A DNA stretch of 64,000 nt from Sphingomonas xinjiangensis (GTDB lineage: Bacteria > Pseudomonadota > Alphaproteobacteria > Sphingomonadales > Sphingomonadaceae), in contig NZ_JACIJF010000001.1 of NCBI RefSeq assembly GCF_014199255.1, positions 248,001-312,000 on the forward strand, written 5' to 3'. The notes beneath the pieces were generated by a model. It was not told where the DNA came from and did no database searches. It saw only the letters and a list, made by a program, of their open reading frames with translations. Position numbers and translations under genes: made by a program. Positions 40,928-51,424 of this stretch are shown one piece after another; position 1 is the stretch's first letter, and every line of letters starts with the position of its first letter.

Positions 40928-40983
40928 TCGCTAGGTAGAAGTACGCCTTGATTAACGGCGCTGGTTAAGCGAGAATCAGCCTT

Positions 40984-41301
40984 ATGAGGCGTACTTCACC
41001 TGTGACGACGTTGCTGCGCCGCGCGGGGTTGTCCGCCGCGGCGCTCATCGCCATTTCGTTCTTCGTCTATAACGCCGCCTTGGGGCCGACGGGGTTCGTG
41101 GCGGCGAAGGCGCTGCAAGTCGAATTGGCGCAAAAGAAGGTGGAGTACGCTGCGCTCGACAAGAAGCGCGCCGAGCTCAAGAACCGAGTCGGTCTGCTCG
41201 ATCCCAAGCGCGGCGCGGACCCGGACATGGTCGACGAGCTAGTCCGCCGCCAGCTGAACGTGGCGCGTCCTGACGAAGTGATCATCCCGCTCAACAAGTA
41301 A
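40984..41301 (+). CDS. ftsB: FtsB/DivIC-type septum formation initiator
   Basis: 105 residues: a basic N-terminus, one transmembrane helix near residues 15-32, a periplasmic coiled coil (LQVELAQKKVEYAALDKKRAEL) and the conserved GLLDPKRGADPDMVDELVRR. It acts in the FtsQLB divisome complex. It lies 56 bases after eno, the usual alphaproteobacterial position between eno and pdhA. Confidence 0.9.
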   Translation: MRRTSPVTTLLRRAGLSAAALIAISFFVYNAALGPTGFVAAKALQVELAQKKVEYAALDKKRAELKNRVGLLDPKRGADPDMVDELVRRQLNVARPDEVIIPLNK

Positions 41302-41787
41302 ACCGGCACGTCGCGGCGGTAGCAAGCCCAAAGGCGCGCGGGAACCGTTCAAAGATCTATGTCCTGGAACATACCTGTGCGGCGGGGCGAGCGTCGCGCT
41401 GCCCAAGGTATGTATGATGTGGGCGTCTGCCACTTCGCCATGTGCCGGCGTTGGACCGGCGGACCGTTGATGGCGGTGCAGGTGGCCTGACCTGTCGTTT
41501 TTGGCGAGGCGCTCGTGATCTACCGAGCATCGCACGCTTTTCAAGCGTGACTTCTGCGCCCAATGCGGCAATCACATCTTCCACCGGCCACAGCTCGGAT
41601 CGGATCCGAACTGGCAATCTCCCAAGCCTTTTCGGGCCCGACGATGTGTCGTCGCGCTGGAATCTTCTTTAATTCTAGGCCGTACTTTCTACTGTTTCGT
41701 TCCGGAAAGCGAAAGGCGCTCGCCATTCAGCATGGCTGGCGCGCATCCTGCTGCGCCGGCTCGCGCGGATAATACCAGGCGCTACAG

Positions 41788-41808
41788 ACGCGACGTTGAT
41801 CGTCGCGT
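41788..41808 (+). promoter_or_regulatory. Inverted repeat upstream of pdhA
   Basis: Perfect 8-bp arms ACGCGACG / CGTCGCGT around the 5-base centre TTGAT. It lies 36 bases upstream of the proposed pdhA -35 and could be an operator. The cognate regulator is unknown. Confidence 0.4.
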
Positions 41809-41843
41809 GCAATCGAAGGCCCATGCCGTTGCACGCGTTGACG

Positions 41844-41873
41844 TTGCGTCCGGGCCAAGAACGCGCCTATAGG
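41844..41873 (+). promoter_or_regulatory. Possible sigma-70 promoter of pdhAB
   Basis: TTGCGT (41844-41849), 18-base spacer, TATAGG (41868-41873), 40 bases before the pdhA GTG. Plausible but not a strong match. Confidence 0.4.
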
Positions 41874-41913
41874 CCGGCACCTATTTTCCCCCGGGCATGA
41901 GGATTTCCTGACC

Positions 41914-42963
41914 GTGGCCAAAGCACCGGCACGCACAGCAACGACCGAACCCGCGATTCCCAATCGCGAACGACCCAACCAGCCGGAGCGATATCAGGCT
42001 TCCAAGGAAGAGCTGCTCGCCTTTTACAAGCAGATGCTGCTGATCCGCCGCTTCGAAGAAAAGGCCGGACAGCTTTACGGCCTCGGCTTCATCGGCGGGT
42101 TCTGCCACCTGTATATTGGCCAGGAGGCGGTTGCCGTCGGCCTGCAGTCGGCATTGGATGGCGAGAAGGACTCGGTCATTACCGGCTATCGCGACCATGG
42201 CCACATGCTCGCTTACGGTATCGACCCCAAGATCATCATGGCCGAGTTGACCGGCCGCGCCGCTGGCATCAGCCGCGGCAAGGGCGGTTCGATGCACATG
42301 TTCTCGACCGAGAAGAAGTTCTACGGCGGGCACGGCATTGTCGGCGCGCAGGTGTCGCTCGGCACAGGCCTGGCGTTCGCGCACAAGTATAACGAGGACG
42401 GTGGCGTCGCCATGGCCTATTTCGGCGACGGCGCGTCGAACCAGGGCCAGGTCTACGAATCGTTCAACATGGCCGAGTTGTGGAAGCTGCCGATCATCTA
42501 TGTGATCGAGAATAACCAGTACGCGATGGGCACCAGCGTCAACCGCTCGTCCGCCGAGGATCAGCTTTACAAGCGCGGCGAAAGCTTCCGCATTCCCGGT
42601 ATCCAGGTCGACGGCATGGACGTGCTCGCCTGCCGTGCGGCGGCCGAAGAGGCGCTTGCCTGGGTCCGGGCGGGCAAGGGGCCGATCATCCTGGAGATGA
42701 AGACCTATCGCTATCGCGGTCACTCGATGTCTGATCCGGCCAAGTACCGCTCGCGCGAGGAAGTGCAGTCGGTGCGCGACAAGTCAGACCCGATCGAGGC
42801 GGTGAAGCGCGAGCTCGAAGCGCTCGGCGTTCGCGAGGAAGAGCTCAAGCCGATCGAGCAGGAGATCCGCAAGGTGGTCAACGAATCGGCCGACTATGCC
42901 GAGCAGACTCCCGAGCCCGATGCTGCTGAATTGTATACCGACGTGCTGGTGGAGACCTACTGA
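41914..42963 (+). CDS. pdhA: Pyruvate dehydrogenase E1 component subunit alpha
   Basis: Thiamine-diphosphate-dependent decarboxylation of pyruvate, first step of the pyruvate dehydrogenase complex. 349 residues from a GTG at 41914 with GAGG upstream. The thiamine-binding motif runs from [19 protein letters not shown] to IENNQ, and the phosphorylation-loop-like segment is [15 protein letters not shown]. The pdhB ATG follows one base after the stop. Confidence 0.97.
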   Translation: MAKAPARTATTEPAIPNRERPNQPERYQASKEELLAFYKQMLLIRRFEEKAGQLYGLGFIGGFCHLYIGQEAVAVGLQSALDGEKDSVITGYRDHGHMLAYGIDPKIIMAELTGRAAGISRGKGGSMHMFSTEKKFYGGHGIVGAQVSLGTGLAFAHKYNEDGGVAMAYFGDGASNQGQVYESFNMAELWKLPIIYVIENNQYAMGTSVNRSSAEDQLYKRGESFRIPGIQVDGMDVLACRAAAEEALAWVRAGKGPIILEMKTYRYRGHSMSDPAKYRSREEVQSVRDKSDPIEAVKRELEALGVREEELKPIEQEIRKVVNESADYAEQTPEPDAAELYTDVLVETY

Positions 42964-42964
42964 G

Positions 42965-44371
<1,407 letters not shown>

Positions 44372-44381
44372 TCAGGTCAGG

Positions 44382-44407
44382 CGGGCTCCGTGGTCGTGCG
44401 GAGCCCG
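44382..44407 (+). terminator. Terminator hairpin after pdhAB
   Basis: Perfect 9-bp arms CGGGCTCCG / CGGAGCCCG with an 8-base loop, followed by the pyrimidine-rich TCTCCTGTCTGCTT. It lies between convergent pdhB and the Tad-type genes. Confidence 0.6.
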
Positions 44408-44437
44408 TCTCCTGTCTGCTTGGGGCGCTCGCCTGCG

Positions 44438-45091
44438 TTAGGTTGCGCAGGACGACACCGCCCCCGTCGCCGATACATCGTTAGCAGTACGTTCGCGCAC
44501 GTTCATCGCGACGATGTTACGGATGGTGCGATTTCCCAGCAGCTGCGGTGAGATCAGCGGCTGGTAGGTGTAGACCACTTCTACGAAGATTAGCTCGCTA
44601 CCTTCGCTAGCAGCGATCTTGTTATCCGATGGTCCCATACCGGCGGCCCCAAGCAAGTCGCCCTGCCGGCCATATGAGGACGTGACGTTGAGCGCGCCGG
44701 AGCAGCGCTGCCATCGGATCTTCTGATTTGCAACGACCTTGGCAGCGTTCGTGACCGGCTGCACGCTGGATACGATGATCCGGCCATTTTCCGGAAAGTT
44801 CAGATTGCCCGCAGTCTGCTTGATACCGTTCAGCGTTTCGGTGATGTCCTCCTCGCTGATGCCCAGCCGGATTCGCGAGATGTTGTCAGCTGTCAGGGTT
44901 GCGATATCGCCCATTTTTTGATGCGCGTAGGCGAAGTTGACTGTCTCAACCCCCATCATGGCCAGACTGACGAACAGCGGCAGGCACAGTCCGAACTCGA
45001 CGATCGTCACGCCAGTTTTTTCAGTGAAGAGGCTTCGGCTGTGCGCCAACAACGCACCGACGCGGGTTAACCGATCGCTGCAATAGATCAT
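44438..45091 (-). CDS. TadE-like pilus assembly protein
   Basis: 217 residues. The N-terminal segment TGVTIVEFGLCLPLFVSLAMM has the pseudopilin-like Glu and hydrophobic stretch of TadE/TadF proteins, and the rest is extracytoplasmic with two Cys. The ATG at 45091 overlaps the preceding gene's stop; a GTG one codon upstream is an alternative. Last of three coupled Tad-type genes. No secretin, ATPase or major pilin gene is nearby. Confidence 0.8.
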   Translation of the reverse strand: MIYCSDRLTRVGALLAHSRSLFTEKTGVTIVEFGLCLPLFVSLAMMGVETVNFAYAHQKMGDIATLTADNISRIRLGISEEDITETLNGIKQTAGNLNFPENGRIIVSSVQPVTNAAKVVANQKIRWQRCSGALNVTSSYGRQGDLLGAAGMGPSDNKIAASEGSELIFVEVVYTYQPLISPQLLGNRTIRNIVAMNVRERTANDVSATGAVSSCAT

Positions 45092-45678
45092 CACTTACAC
45101 CTTTCAGGCGGCGATTTCTGGCCTTCAAAAGGCTGACGACGGACCATCGTGGACACTGCAACGGTGGTCTGGCTCGGTTGATTGAACAGCGACCAGATCG
45201 GAAACAAACGGTCGAACTTGGCAGAGACGTCATACCGAACCACATCGTCCGCGCCGCCGATGCTGTTCTTGCCCAACGTGACGACGTTGCGGTTGTTGTC
45301 TTCGTCGATGTCGAGCCAACAGTCCCCTATGTCCAGTGCTCCGTTGCTGGTGCGATCCACGGTGATCGGCTCCATGGCTCCCATCTGACCGAACCGGGAA
45401 ACGCTGCCCCGTTGTACTTGTATGTCGGCGGCGGGGGAGACGGTTAGGATGTTGCTGCGAAGCTGGCTCTCCGCAGCACTCTCGTCCACTCCCTCCACGG
45501 TAATTGCACGGGTTAGGGTCTCCACCGCGCCTAACGTCACTGATCGGACGTAGACTGAATAAGCCATGTCGAACGAGCCCATCAGCAATAGCAGGAAAAC
45601 CGGTGTAAGGATGCCGAACTCAACCGCGGACATGCCGCGGTCGTCACGGGCGAAGCAGATGAGCAACGGGCGTGTCAC
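45091..45678 (-). CDS. TadE family protein
   Basis: 195 residues starting with GTG. DRGMSAVEFGILTPVFLLLLMGSFD is a textbook TadE N-terminus with the conserved Glu before the transmembrane helix. The extracytoplasmic part is Ser/Asp/Val-rich. It overlaps the TadG-like gene upstream by four bases and the second TadE-like gene downstream, so the three are one translational unit. Confidence 0.86.
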   Translation of the reverse strand: MTRPLLICFARDDRGMSAVEFGILTPVFLLLLMGSFDMAYSVYVRSVTLGAVETLTRAITVEGVDESAAESQLRSNILTVSPAADIQVQRGSVSRFGQMGAMEPITVDRTSNGALDIGDCWLDIDEDNNRNVVTLGKNSIGGADDVVRYDVSAKFDRLFPIWSLFNQPSQTTVAVSTMVRRQPFEGQKSPPERCK

Positions 45679-47318
45679 TGCGAAAGCCTTAGCGAACCGA
45701 TATTCTCGCCGATGTCGCGGAACGCGTTTTCCAATGCGGTGCTGTCGTCAGCCTTATAGGCATAGGCGGGACGAGTGGCGCAGTTCTTCAGGTCGTTGCT
45801 TAGCGCCGACCCTTTGGAGAAGGAAATCGAGAAGATAGTGACATCCATATTCTTGATCGCGGCGCAGGTCATCATCCAGCGGCGCGTGTGAATATCGTCG
45901 AGAGTGTCCTTGTTATCGCCATTCTTGGAGACACGGCGCCACTGCTCTTCCTGCCCGTAGGTGCTGTAGCCACCCAGCCCCGTGTCCATCTCACCGTCAG
46001 TCATTAGGATAAGGTACCGCTTCACACCGAAGCCGTTATAAGTGCCAGGATTATCGTTCTTCCACATACCGGTACGCGACAACATTCTCGCGGCCCAAAG
46101 CATGCCGACATCCAGGAAGGTGCCGCCGTTGGCAACGAAGCCGTTGTCGAATTTGAAATAGTTGTTGAACTGAGTGGTGGTAAGCGGAGTCCATTCCAGC
46201 ATCGCCTTCGGGCACGCATATTGCGCATTACCCACGAGGCTAGGGTCCATCATCGTCCAACGCGTGTCGACGTCGTTGGGCGCTTGATCAAACTTAAGAT
46301 CGTTTGCAGTGCCTGGAAGATTGTTAGGTATCTGATAGCTCGACGTCGCAGTTATGTCGCTGCTGGTGGTTCGTTCTTCAACGCACCCATCCCAAGTATT
46401 AGCTATCCACGAATCGCTGTGTTTGCTCGTCGTACTAGCGAAATAGGTGTACCCTCGGGAATCCCTATCCCAGCGCTTATAGGTGCCGTCACGATTAAAC
46501 CACGTAGGGTTGCGCGCGTATAGCGTAGTTCCAGCCTTACCCGTGGACAGGCCGGCGTTCACTCCCATCGAAAATGGCACGACCGACCAGCGGATGCGCT
46601 TGCGCGTTTCGGAGTCGGCAAGATTGAACTGCTTCTCGATTTCACCCATTTGGCTCTGCAGCTTGCTGAGCGCATCCCTTAAGGCTTGCATGCGTGAGCC
46701 GTCAGTTCCGGACTCTTCCGTGTAATATACCGTCGAGCGCCCGGTACCGGTAAGCGTCTTAGTTTGTCTGACGCCATTGGTATTCGCATAGGTGGAGCAT
46801 TCACTCGCCGTCTTGCTCGGCGCGCATGCCATCGAGCCGGTGGTGTCAAGTACCAGCATAATGTCGATGTTGGAGTAATCGTCGCGGGCGCTGCAATCGA
46901 CACCGATAGCAACGGTGTTTTTGCCGAATATCCGCATGATGGCGGTGTTCATGTTGGTCGAGAGCGAAAGATTAATCGTATCCGTCGCGGCAGTCAGCGT
47001 CGGCGAAACTGTCAGTGCGGTCGTATCGTTCGTTTCGTCGGGAAAGTTGAACTTCACATAATTTGTGATTTCGTTCTTTACCGGGGTCGTGAGTGATCCG
47101 CCCGCTCCCATGCTGCGGCGTCCGGCGAGGACGCCGGCATCGCACGCCTGTTGAAGCCGGGTCCGGACAAGATAGGCGCGGCTCATGTCCACGCCGACGC
47201 CAACGAACCCCACCATCGGCAGCACCGCCGCGGCGGTTATCGCCAGGACATTGCCCGACGTATCACGGCGAAGCCGCGAGAGGACTCCTTGTACTTGCGC
47301 CTTCTTTGTACCGGACAC
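45675..47318 (-). CDS. TadG-like pilus protein with VWA domain
   Basis: About 547 residues from a GTG at 47318. The open frame extends to 47390, but that start would overlap the divergent gene at 47389. N-terminal TadE/Flp-type anchor (SGNVLAITAAAVLPMVGFVG), then a VWA domain with the MIDAS DTTGSM and a second metal loop near TDGEMD. The middle is long and variable, rich in Thr/Ser/Asn and Trp/Tyr, typical of surface-exposed parts. It is less GC-rich than the neighbours. Probably helps organise Tad pili or an adhesive surface structure. Confidence 0.85.
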   Translation of the reverse strand: MSGTKKAQVQGVLSRLRRDTSGNVLAITAAAVLPMVGFVGVGVDMSRAYLVRTRLQQACDAGVLAGRRSMGAGGSLTTPVKNEITNYVKFNFPDETNDTTALTVSPTLTAATDTINLSLSTNMNTAIMRIFGKNTVAIGVDCSARDDYSNIDIMLVLDTTGSMACAPSKTASECSTYANTNGVRQTKTLTGTGRSTVYYTEESGTDGSRMQALRDALSKLQSQMGEIEKQFNLADSETRKRIRWSVVPFSMGVNAGLSTGKAGTTLYARNPTWFNRDGTYKRWDRDSRGYTYFASTTSKHSDSWIANTWDGCVEERTTSSDITATSSYQIPNNLPGTANDLKFDQAPNDVDTRWTMMDPSLVGNAQYACPKAMLEWTPLTTTQFNNYFKFDNGFVANGGTFLDVGMLWAARMLSRTGMWKNDNPGTYNGFGVKRYLILMTDGEMDTGLGGYSTYGQEEQWRRVSKNGDNKDTLDDIHTRRWMMTCAAIKNMDVTIFSISFSKGSALSNDLKNCATRPAYAYKADDSTALENAFRDIGENIGSLRLSQ

Positions 47319-47388
47319 CTGAACCCCACCGTCGACACATCTGCGGCACGTCAGTACAGGCGAAGGGTGTATATTGCGTTGAAATCCC

Positions 47389-48042
47389 ATGATCGATGAA
47401 GCCGAACGGCCCCTACGCGAACTGATCCTCGCCTATGCGCCGGCGAATGGACGTGCCGGGCTTTCTGCCTTGCTGGCGTTGGACGACACCCTCGCGCGGC
47501 TGATGCGTACAACCCATGAGCCGGCACTTGGCCAACTTCGGCTGGCGTGGTGGCGCGACAGCTTGCCTCGCCTGGATACGGCGCCGGCGCCGGCGGAACC
47601 CGTGCTGCAAGGACTGGAAGCGCATATACTGTCACGCGGGGTCAGCGGAGCTTCATTGGTACCGATCGTGCATGGCTGGGAAGTGCTGGTTGAAGAAGAG
47701 CGATTGCATTCCGACGCACTTAAGCGCTTCGCCGAAGGTCGCGGGGTTCTGTTCGTCGCGGCAGGTGCGGCGATCGGGGCGCAAACGGATGACCCGTTGG
47801 ATCTCGCCGGACGGGGCTGGGCACTAGCGGATCTGGCGAATAATTTGAGCAACCCCGAAGAGGCGGCTGAGGTCCGGGCGGAGGCGAGACCGATCCTCGC
47901 GGATGCTCTCAAACGCCGTTGGAGCCCGGGCGCACGTGCGCTAGGCGCCATGGCACACATCAGCTTGATGGATATGGATGAGGGCCGGAGACCGATCCGG
48001 CGCCTGGGCCGACTGCTGTGGCACAGGCTGTCCGGTCGATGA
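47389..48042 (+). CDS. Squalene/phytoene synthase family protein, short form
   Basis: 217 residues with LRLAWWRDSLPRL and WALADLANN segments of the squalene/phytoene synthase fold. It lacks the two complete Asp-rich prenyl-diphosphate motifs and is shorter than true synthases (about 280 residues). It looks more like the mitochondrial complex I assembly factor NDUFAF6 than a carotenoid enzyme, and there are no carotenoid genes nearby. Divergent from the Tad operon. Confidence 0.75.
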   Translation: MIDEAERPLRELILAYAPANGRAGLSALLALDDTLARLMRTTHEPALGQLRLAWWRDSLPRLDTAPAPAEPVLQGLEAHILSRGVSGASLVPIVHGWEVLVEEERLHSDALKRFAEGRGVLFVAAGAAIGAQTDDPLDLAGRGWALADLANNLSNPEEAAEVRAEARPILADALKRRWSPGARALGAMAHISLMDMDEGRRPIRRLGRLLWHRLSGR

Positions 48043-48098
48043 TCATTGTGTTCTCTCAGTAAGCCGCTAGCCTGAGGTAGGCCAAAGGGGGAGGCACG

Positions 48099-48575
48099 AT
48101 GATGTGGCGCTATCTCTTGAGTGGGGTTGCAGTGCTTCTGGTTGGCGCGGCGGCGTTATTCTTCTTTCGTGCGCCTGCATCGTCGAAACCGATACTGCCC
48201 GCAGCGCCGAAGGCCTCCAATCTCGGCGACGATCCCGCCAGCGAAAACCGTCTCCCCGACGAAGCGCCCAGCGCGACGCTGCGCACGCGCGAAGAAAAGC
48301 GGTTCGACCGTTATGACAAGGATCACAACGAAACGATCACCCGCGACGAGTACCTGCTGTCGCGGCGCAAGGCGTTCGCGAAGCTGGACGGCAACGGCGA
48401 CGGCCGCCTCAGCTTTGACGAGTGGGTGGTGAAGACCAGCACTAAATTCGCCACGGCGGATGGCGACAGATCGGGTACGCTCACGCGAACCGAATTCGTA
48501 ACCACTGCTCCCAAGCGCAAGGCGAAGAAGCCGGCCTGCGCCTGCAAGCCGGCTGCGGGCGCGTCAGACGACTAA
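48099..48575 (+). CDS. Exported or membrane-anchored EF-hand protein
   Basis: 158 residues: an N-terminal hydrophobic anchor (residues 5-23) then three 12-residue EF-hand loops at 73-84 ([12 protein letters not shown]), 97-108 ([12 protein letters not shown]) and 121-132 ([12 protein letters not shown]). All have Asp at position 1 and Glu at position 12 and so should bind calcium, probably in the periplasm. A Lys-rich CACK tail follows. GGGGGAGG precedes the start. Its stop overlaps the stop of the convergent trmFO by four bases. Confidence 0.85.
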   Translation: MMWRYLLSGVAVLLVGAAALFFFRAPASSKPILPAAPKASNLGDDPASENRLPDEAPSATLRTREEKRFDRYDKDHNETITRDEYLLSRRKAFAKLDGNGDGRLSFDEWVVKTSTKFATADGDRSGTLTRTEFVTTAPKRKAKKPACACKPAAGASDD

Positions 48576-49885
48576 GCCGGCAACCAGTCACTAAACGCGG
48601 CGCGTGCGCGTCCGGTATACATCAGCTTGCGATCGGCTTTCTTGGTGCGCCCCTCGATCGGCGGAAACAGTCCGAAATTCACGTTCATCGGCTGATAGGT
48701 CTCGACCTCCGCGTCGCCGGTAATGTGCGCCAGCAGCGCGCCGAGAGCAGTCTCGCGCGGCGGCAAGGGAAGGGTAGTCCCCCGCAGTTCTGCCACCGCG
48801 AACCGACCGGCAAGCATTCCGATTGCAGAACTCTCGACATAGCCTTCACAGCCTGTGATCTGACCGGCGAAGCGAATATTGGGTCGCGACTTCAGCCGCA
48901 GCGTGCTGTCGAGCAGCTCAGGCGACTTGATGAAGGTGTTGCGGTGCAGCCCGCCGAGCCTGGCGAACTCGGCCTGCTCCAGGCCGGGGATAGTACGGAA
49001 CAGCTCGACTTGCGCGGCGTATTTCAGCTTGGTCTGAAAGCCGACCATGTTCCACAGCGTCCCGCTGGCATTGTCCTGCCGCAACTGCACGACCGCATAG
49101 GGCCAGCGTCCGGTGCTCGGCTGGTCGAGCCCCACGCCCTTCATTGGGCCGAAACGCAACGTATCCACGCCGCGCTCCGCCATCACTTCGATCGGCATAC
49201 AGCCTTCGAAATAAGGCACGTCCTCCCATTCGCGGAACTCGGTCTTCTCACCGTCAAGCAGCGCCTGGTGAAAGACGACATACTGCTCCTTGGTCATGGG
49301 GCAGTTGATATAGTCCTTGCCCAATCCCTTGTTCCAGCGAGACTGGAACCAGGCGGTCTCCAAGTCGATCGAGTCGCGATGGACGATCGGGGCGATCGCG
49401 TCGAAAAAGGCCAAGCTGTCTTTGCCCGTCGCAGTGCCGATGCTCTCGGCCAATCCTGGCGCCGTCAGCGGACCGGTCGCCACGATTGTCGGACCTTTGT
49501 CTGGAAGACTATCGACGCGCTCCCGGACGACCATGATGTTGGGATGGGCCTCAAGGGCGGCGGTGACGCTGTCAGCGAAACCGTCTCGATCCACCGCAAG
49601 CGCTGATCCTGCCGGAACCTTGTGGCGGTCCGCCTCGGTGAAGATGAGGGAGCCGAGATCACGCATTTCTTGATGCAGAAGCCCCACGGCGTTGCGCTCA
49701 GCGTCGTCCGAGCGGAAGCTGTTGGAACATACGAGCTCGGCGAGCCGGTCGCTTTGGTGCGCTGGGGTCATGGTACCCGAGCCCCGCATTTCAGAAAGGC
49801 GGACCTTGTACCCGGCTTGGGCAAGCTGCCATGCGGCTTCGGAGCCGGCCAGGCCGCCGCCGATGATATGAATGTCGTGAGTCAC
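48572..49885 (-). CDS. trmFO: Methylenetetrahydrofolate--tRNA-(uracil-54) methyltransferase
   Basis: Folate- and FAD-dependent formation of ribothymidine at tRNA position 54. 437 residues. The FAD-binding loop [16 protein letters not shown] opens the protein. [10 protein letters not shown], the [15 protein letters not shown] segment and the C-terminal [11 protein letters not shown] are TrmFO signatures. Divergent from the DUF488 gene 44 bases away. Confidence 0.96.
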   Translation of the reverse strand: MTHDIHIIGGGLAGSEAAWQLAQAGYKVRLSEMRGSGTMTPAHQSDRLAELVCSNSFRSDDAERNAVGLLHQEMRDLGSLIFTEADRHKVPAGSALAVDRDGFADSVTAALEAHPNIMVVRERVDSLPDKGPTIVATGPLTAPGLAESIGTATGKDSLAFFDAIAPIVHRDSIDLETAWFQSRWNKGLGKDYINCPMTKEQYVVFHQALLDGEKTEFREWEDVPYFEGCMPIEVMAERGVDTLRFGPMKGVGLDQPSTGRWPYAVVQLRQDNASGTLWNMVGFQTKLKYAAQVELFRTIPGLEQAEFARLGGLHRNTFIKSPELLDSTLRLKSRPNIRFAGQITGCEGYVESSAIGMLAGRFAVAELRGTTLPLPPRETALGALLAHITGDAEVETYQPMNVNFGLFPPIEGRTKKADRKLMYTGRARAAFSDWLPA

Positions 49886-49929
49886 GGCCCGGCAGATAGC
49901 GGGGCTAACGCGTTGATGCGAGAGGAAGC

Positions 49930-50364
49930 ATGATGAAGATCTTCACCATCGGCTATGAGGCCACGACCATGGCCGACTTCATCGCCGCGCTGAAGAGCGC
50001 CGGCGTGGAGCGAGTGATCGATGTCCGGGCGCTGCCGCTATCGCGGCGACCTGGCTTTTCGAAGAATGTGCTTGCCGCCAGCCTGAAGGACGCGGGGATT
50101 GATTATGCCCATCTGAGGCATCTCGGGACCCCCAAGGAAGGACGGGACGCAGCCAAGCGTGGCGACGTCGCCACGCTGACGCGTGTCTATGAGGCGCAGC
50201 TGGGTTTGCCCGAAGCACAGGCAGAGGCAGCTAGGATGCGCGTGCTGGCCGAGGACAAGCCGAGTGCACTGCTGTGCTACGAGCGTGAGCCGGGCCATTG
50301 CCATCGAACGTTGCTGCTGGCGGAGGAAGGCGAAGGCGCCGAGGTCGTCGATCTATATCCCTGA
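49930..50364 (+). CDS. DUF488 family protein
   Basis: 144 residues: [36 protein letters not shown], and [17 protein letters not shown] with the conserved Cys-His pair, all typical of DUF488. Biochemical function is unknown. GAGGAAGC precedes an ATGATG start (49930 or 49933). It stands alone between trmFO and the Crp/Fnr gene. Confidence 0.88.
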   Translation: MMKIFTIGYEATTMADFIAALKSAGVERVIDVRALPLSRRPGFSKNVLAASLKDAGIDYAHLRHLGTPKEGRDAAKRGDVATLTRVYEAQLGLPEAQAEAARMRVLAEDKPSALLCYEREPGHCHRTLLLAEEGEGAEVVDLYP

Positions 50365-50365
50365 A

Positions 50366-50394
50366 AAAGGGCGGGGCAGCGTGAGCCGCCCCGC
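50366..50394 (-). terminator. Terminator hairpin for the Crp/Fnr gene
   Basis: 7-bp arms GCGGGGC / GCCCCGC (50371-50377 and 50388-50394). On the minus strand they are followed by CCCTTTTT, a proper U-run for leftward transcription. It lies 180 bases past the Crp/Fnr stop; the 207-base gap has no other feature. Confidence 0.5.
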
Positions 50395-50571
50395 AGTTCA
50401 GGGAGGGTGTCGGCAGAGTTTTGGGGAAATGCCACCGACCGAGCGGCTTTGGACCCGCCACGTTGCAGGCGTGTGTCAACGGTGTAACATTATCTCAGAC
50501 GTGCCAGATCTGGTGTGACGTCAGCGGCCGTCGAAAAAATCGGCACGGTCAGGGAAACAGGCTCACCTATT

Positions 50572-51294
50572 TCAAGGCTTGCCGAAAGCGCCGATGATTT
50601 GGCGGTACGCCCGCTCCGCACCACCATAGGTGAGGCCAGCTTCCGCGACCAGAGCGGGGCGATCGAGCACGGTGATTCTGTTGCGGGTGCAACGAAGGGT
50701 GCGCTGGCCTTCCAGCACATGCAGGCAGTCGGTAACGCTTGCACGCCGCACAGCCAAAGCTTCGGCAAGCCGCGCATGCGTGATTTCATAACTGTCGCCA
50801 ACGCCACGGTCGTGCAGCATCAGGAGGCGTCGCGCGAGCCGCGCGGAGACGCCGTGATGTGCGGCCGCCCCGATCGCATCCACCATCTGCGCTACCACGA
50901 CTTCGATGAAGCGCAGTACCACTGCGCGGATCGCGGGTAAATGGCGGCAGAGCCGGATCAATTCGGACGCGGGAAGGGCGAGGACGCTGCCGCTGCATTC
51001 GATCACGCTGGAGAGACCCAGAGGAAGGCTGCCGAGCAGAATCGACCAGCCTGTCATGCCCTCGAACCCCACGAGACCTACTTCGGCACCGTGCTGGTTG
51101 ATTACGCTGATGATTGCGGTTTCGGGGAAAAAGATCAGAGGGGTGCCCTCGGTCCCCAGCCGATGGCCACAAACAAAGGTTTGTCTCTCGCAAGCGGCAA
51201 GCAGTGTGTCACGACTGTCAAAAGGCAGAGCACGTATCAGTGCGTTGGCGGATGCGTGCGCATCAGACCGCGACACTGCCGCCAAGCCCCCCAT
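50572..51294 (-). CDS. Crp/Fnr family transcriptional regulator
   Basis: 240 residues. The N-terminal cyclic-nucleotide-type beta-barrel (ETAIISVINQHGAEVGLVGFEG) joins a long dimer helix and a C-terminal winged helix (YEITHARLAEALAVRRASVTDCLHVLEGQ). There is no Cys cluster as in Fnr, so the signal is not oxygen through an iron-sulfur centre. Divergent from the ferritin-like genes, it shares with them a 27-bp element that reads as an EcfG promoter in both directions, so it may be a stress regulon member. Confidence 0.9.
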   Translation of the reverse strand: MGGLAAVSRSDAHASANALIRALPFDSRDTLLAACERQTFVCGHRLGTEGTPLIFFPETAIISVINQHGAEVGLVGFEGMTGWSILLGSLPLGLSSVIECSGSVLALPASELIRLCRHLPAIRAVVLRFIEVVVAQMVDAIGAAAHHGVSARLARRLLMLHDRGVGDSYEITHARLAEALAVRRASVTDCLHVLEGQRTLRCTRNRITVLDRPALVAEAGLTYGGAERAYRQIIGAFGKP

Positions 51295-51370
51295 CCGGTC
51301 TCCCCCTGGCGCACCAACCGCCAGTTTTTGTCCAGTCCGCGTACGGTAGCGTACCCAAGCCTAAGTGGCT

Positions 51371-51395
51371 GGAACGCCGCCGCTTCCCCTCGGTT
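51371..51395 (+). promoter_or_regulatory. EcfG-type promoter of the ferritin-like operon (+ reading)
   Basis: GGAAC (51371-51375), 16 bases, GGTT (51392-51395), i.e. GGAAC-N17-GTT; 29 bases before the ATG at 51425. It overlaps a leftward promoter of the same type. Confidence 0.7.
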
Positions 51396-51397
51396 CC
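51373..51397 (-). promoter_or_regulatory. EcfG-type promoter of the Crp/Fnr gene (- reading)
   Basis: On the minus strand GGAAC (51397-51393), 16 bases, CGTT (51376-51373); 78 bases before the Crp/Fnr start at 51294. It uses the same 27 bp as the rightward promoter. Confidence 0.55.
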
Positions 51398-51424
51398 GCC
51401 TGAAGACGCGCAGGGAGAATTGCG

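Larger units (their letters stand above)
41302..41913 (+). other. 612-base gap between ftsB and pdhA, no convincing gene
   Basis: Several short open frames occur on both strands but none has a ribosome binding site plus a recognisable protein pattern. Around 41640-41705 the composition is noticeably more AT-rich than the surroundings. The right half carries an inverted repeat (41788-41808) and a likely pdhA promoter (41844-41873). A decayed gene cannot be excluded. Confidence 0.5.

Noticed and set aside
40950..40973. Possible CtrA site (TTAA..TTAA) upstream of ftsB
   Set aside because: The spacing is nine bases instead of seven, and no TTAAC half-site in the right register was found.
41357..41726. 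Short open frames on both strands in the ftsB-pdhA gap
   Set aside because: 60-86 codons each, overlapping each other on opposite strands, without ribosome binding sites or recognisable protein patterns.
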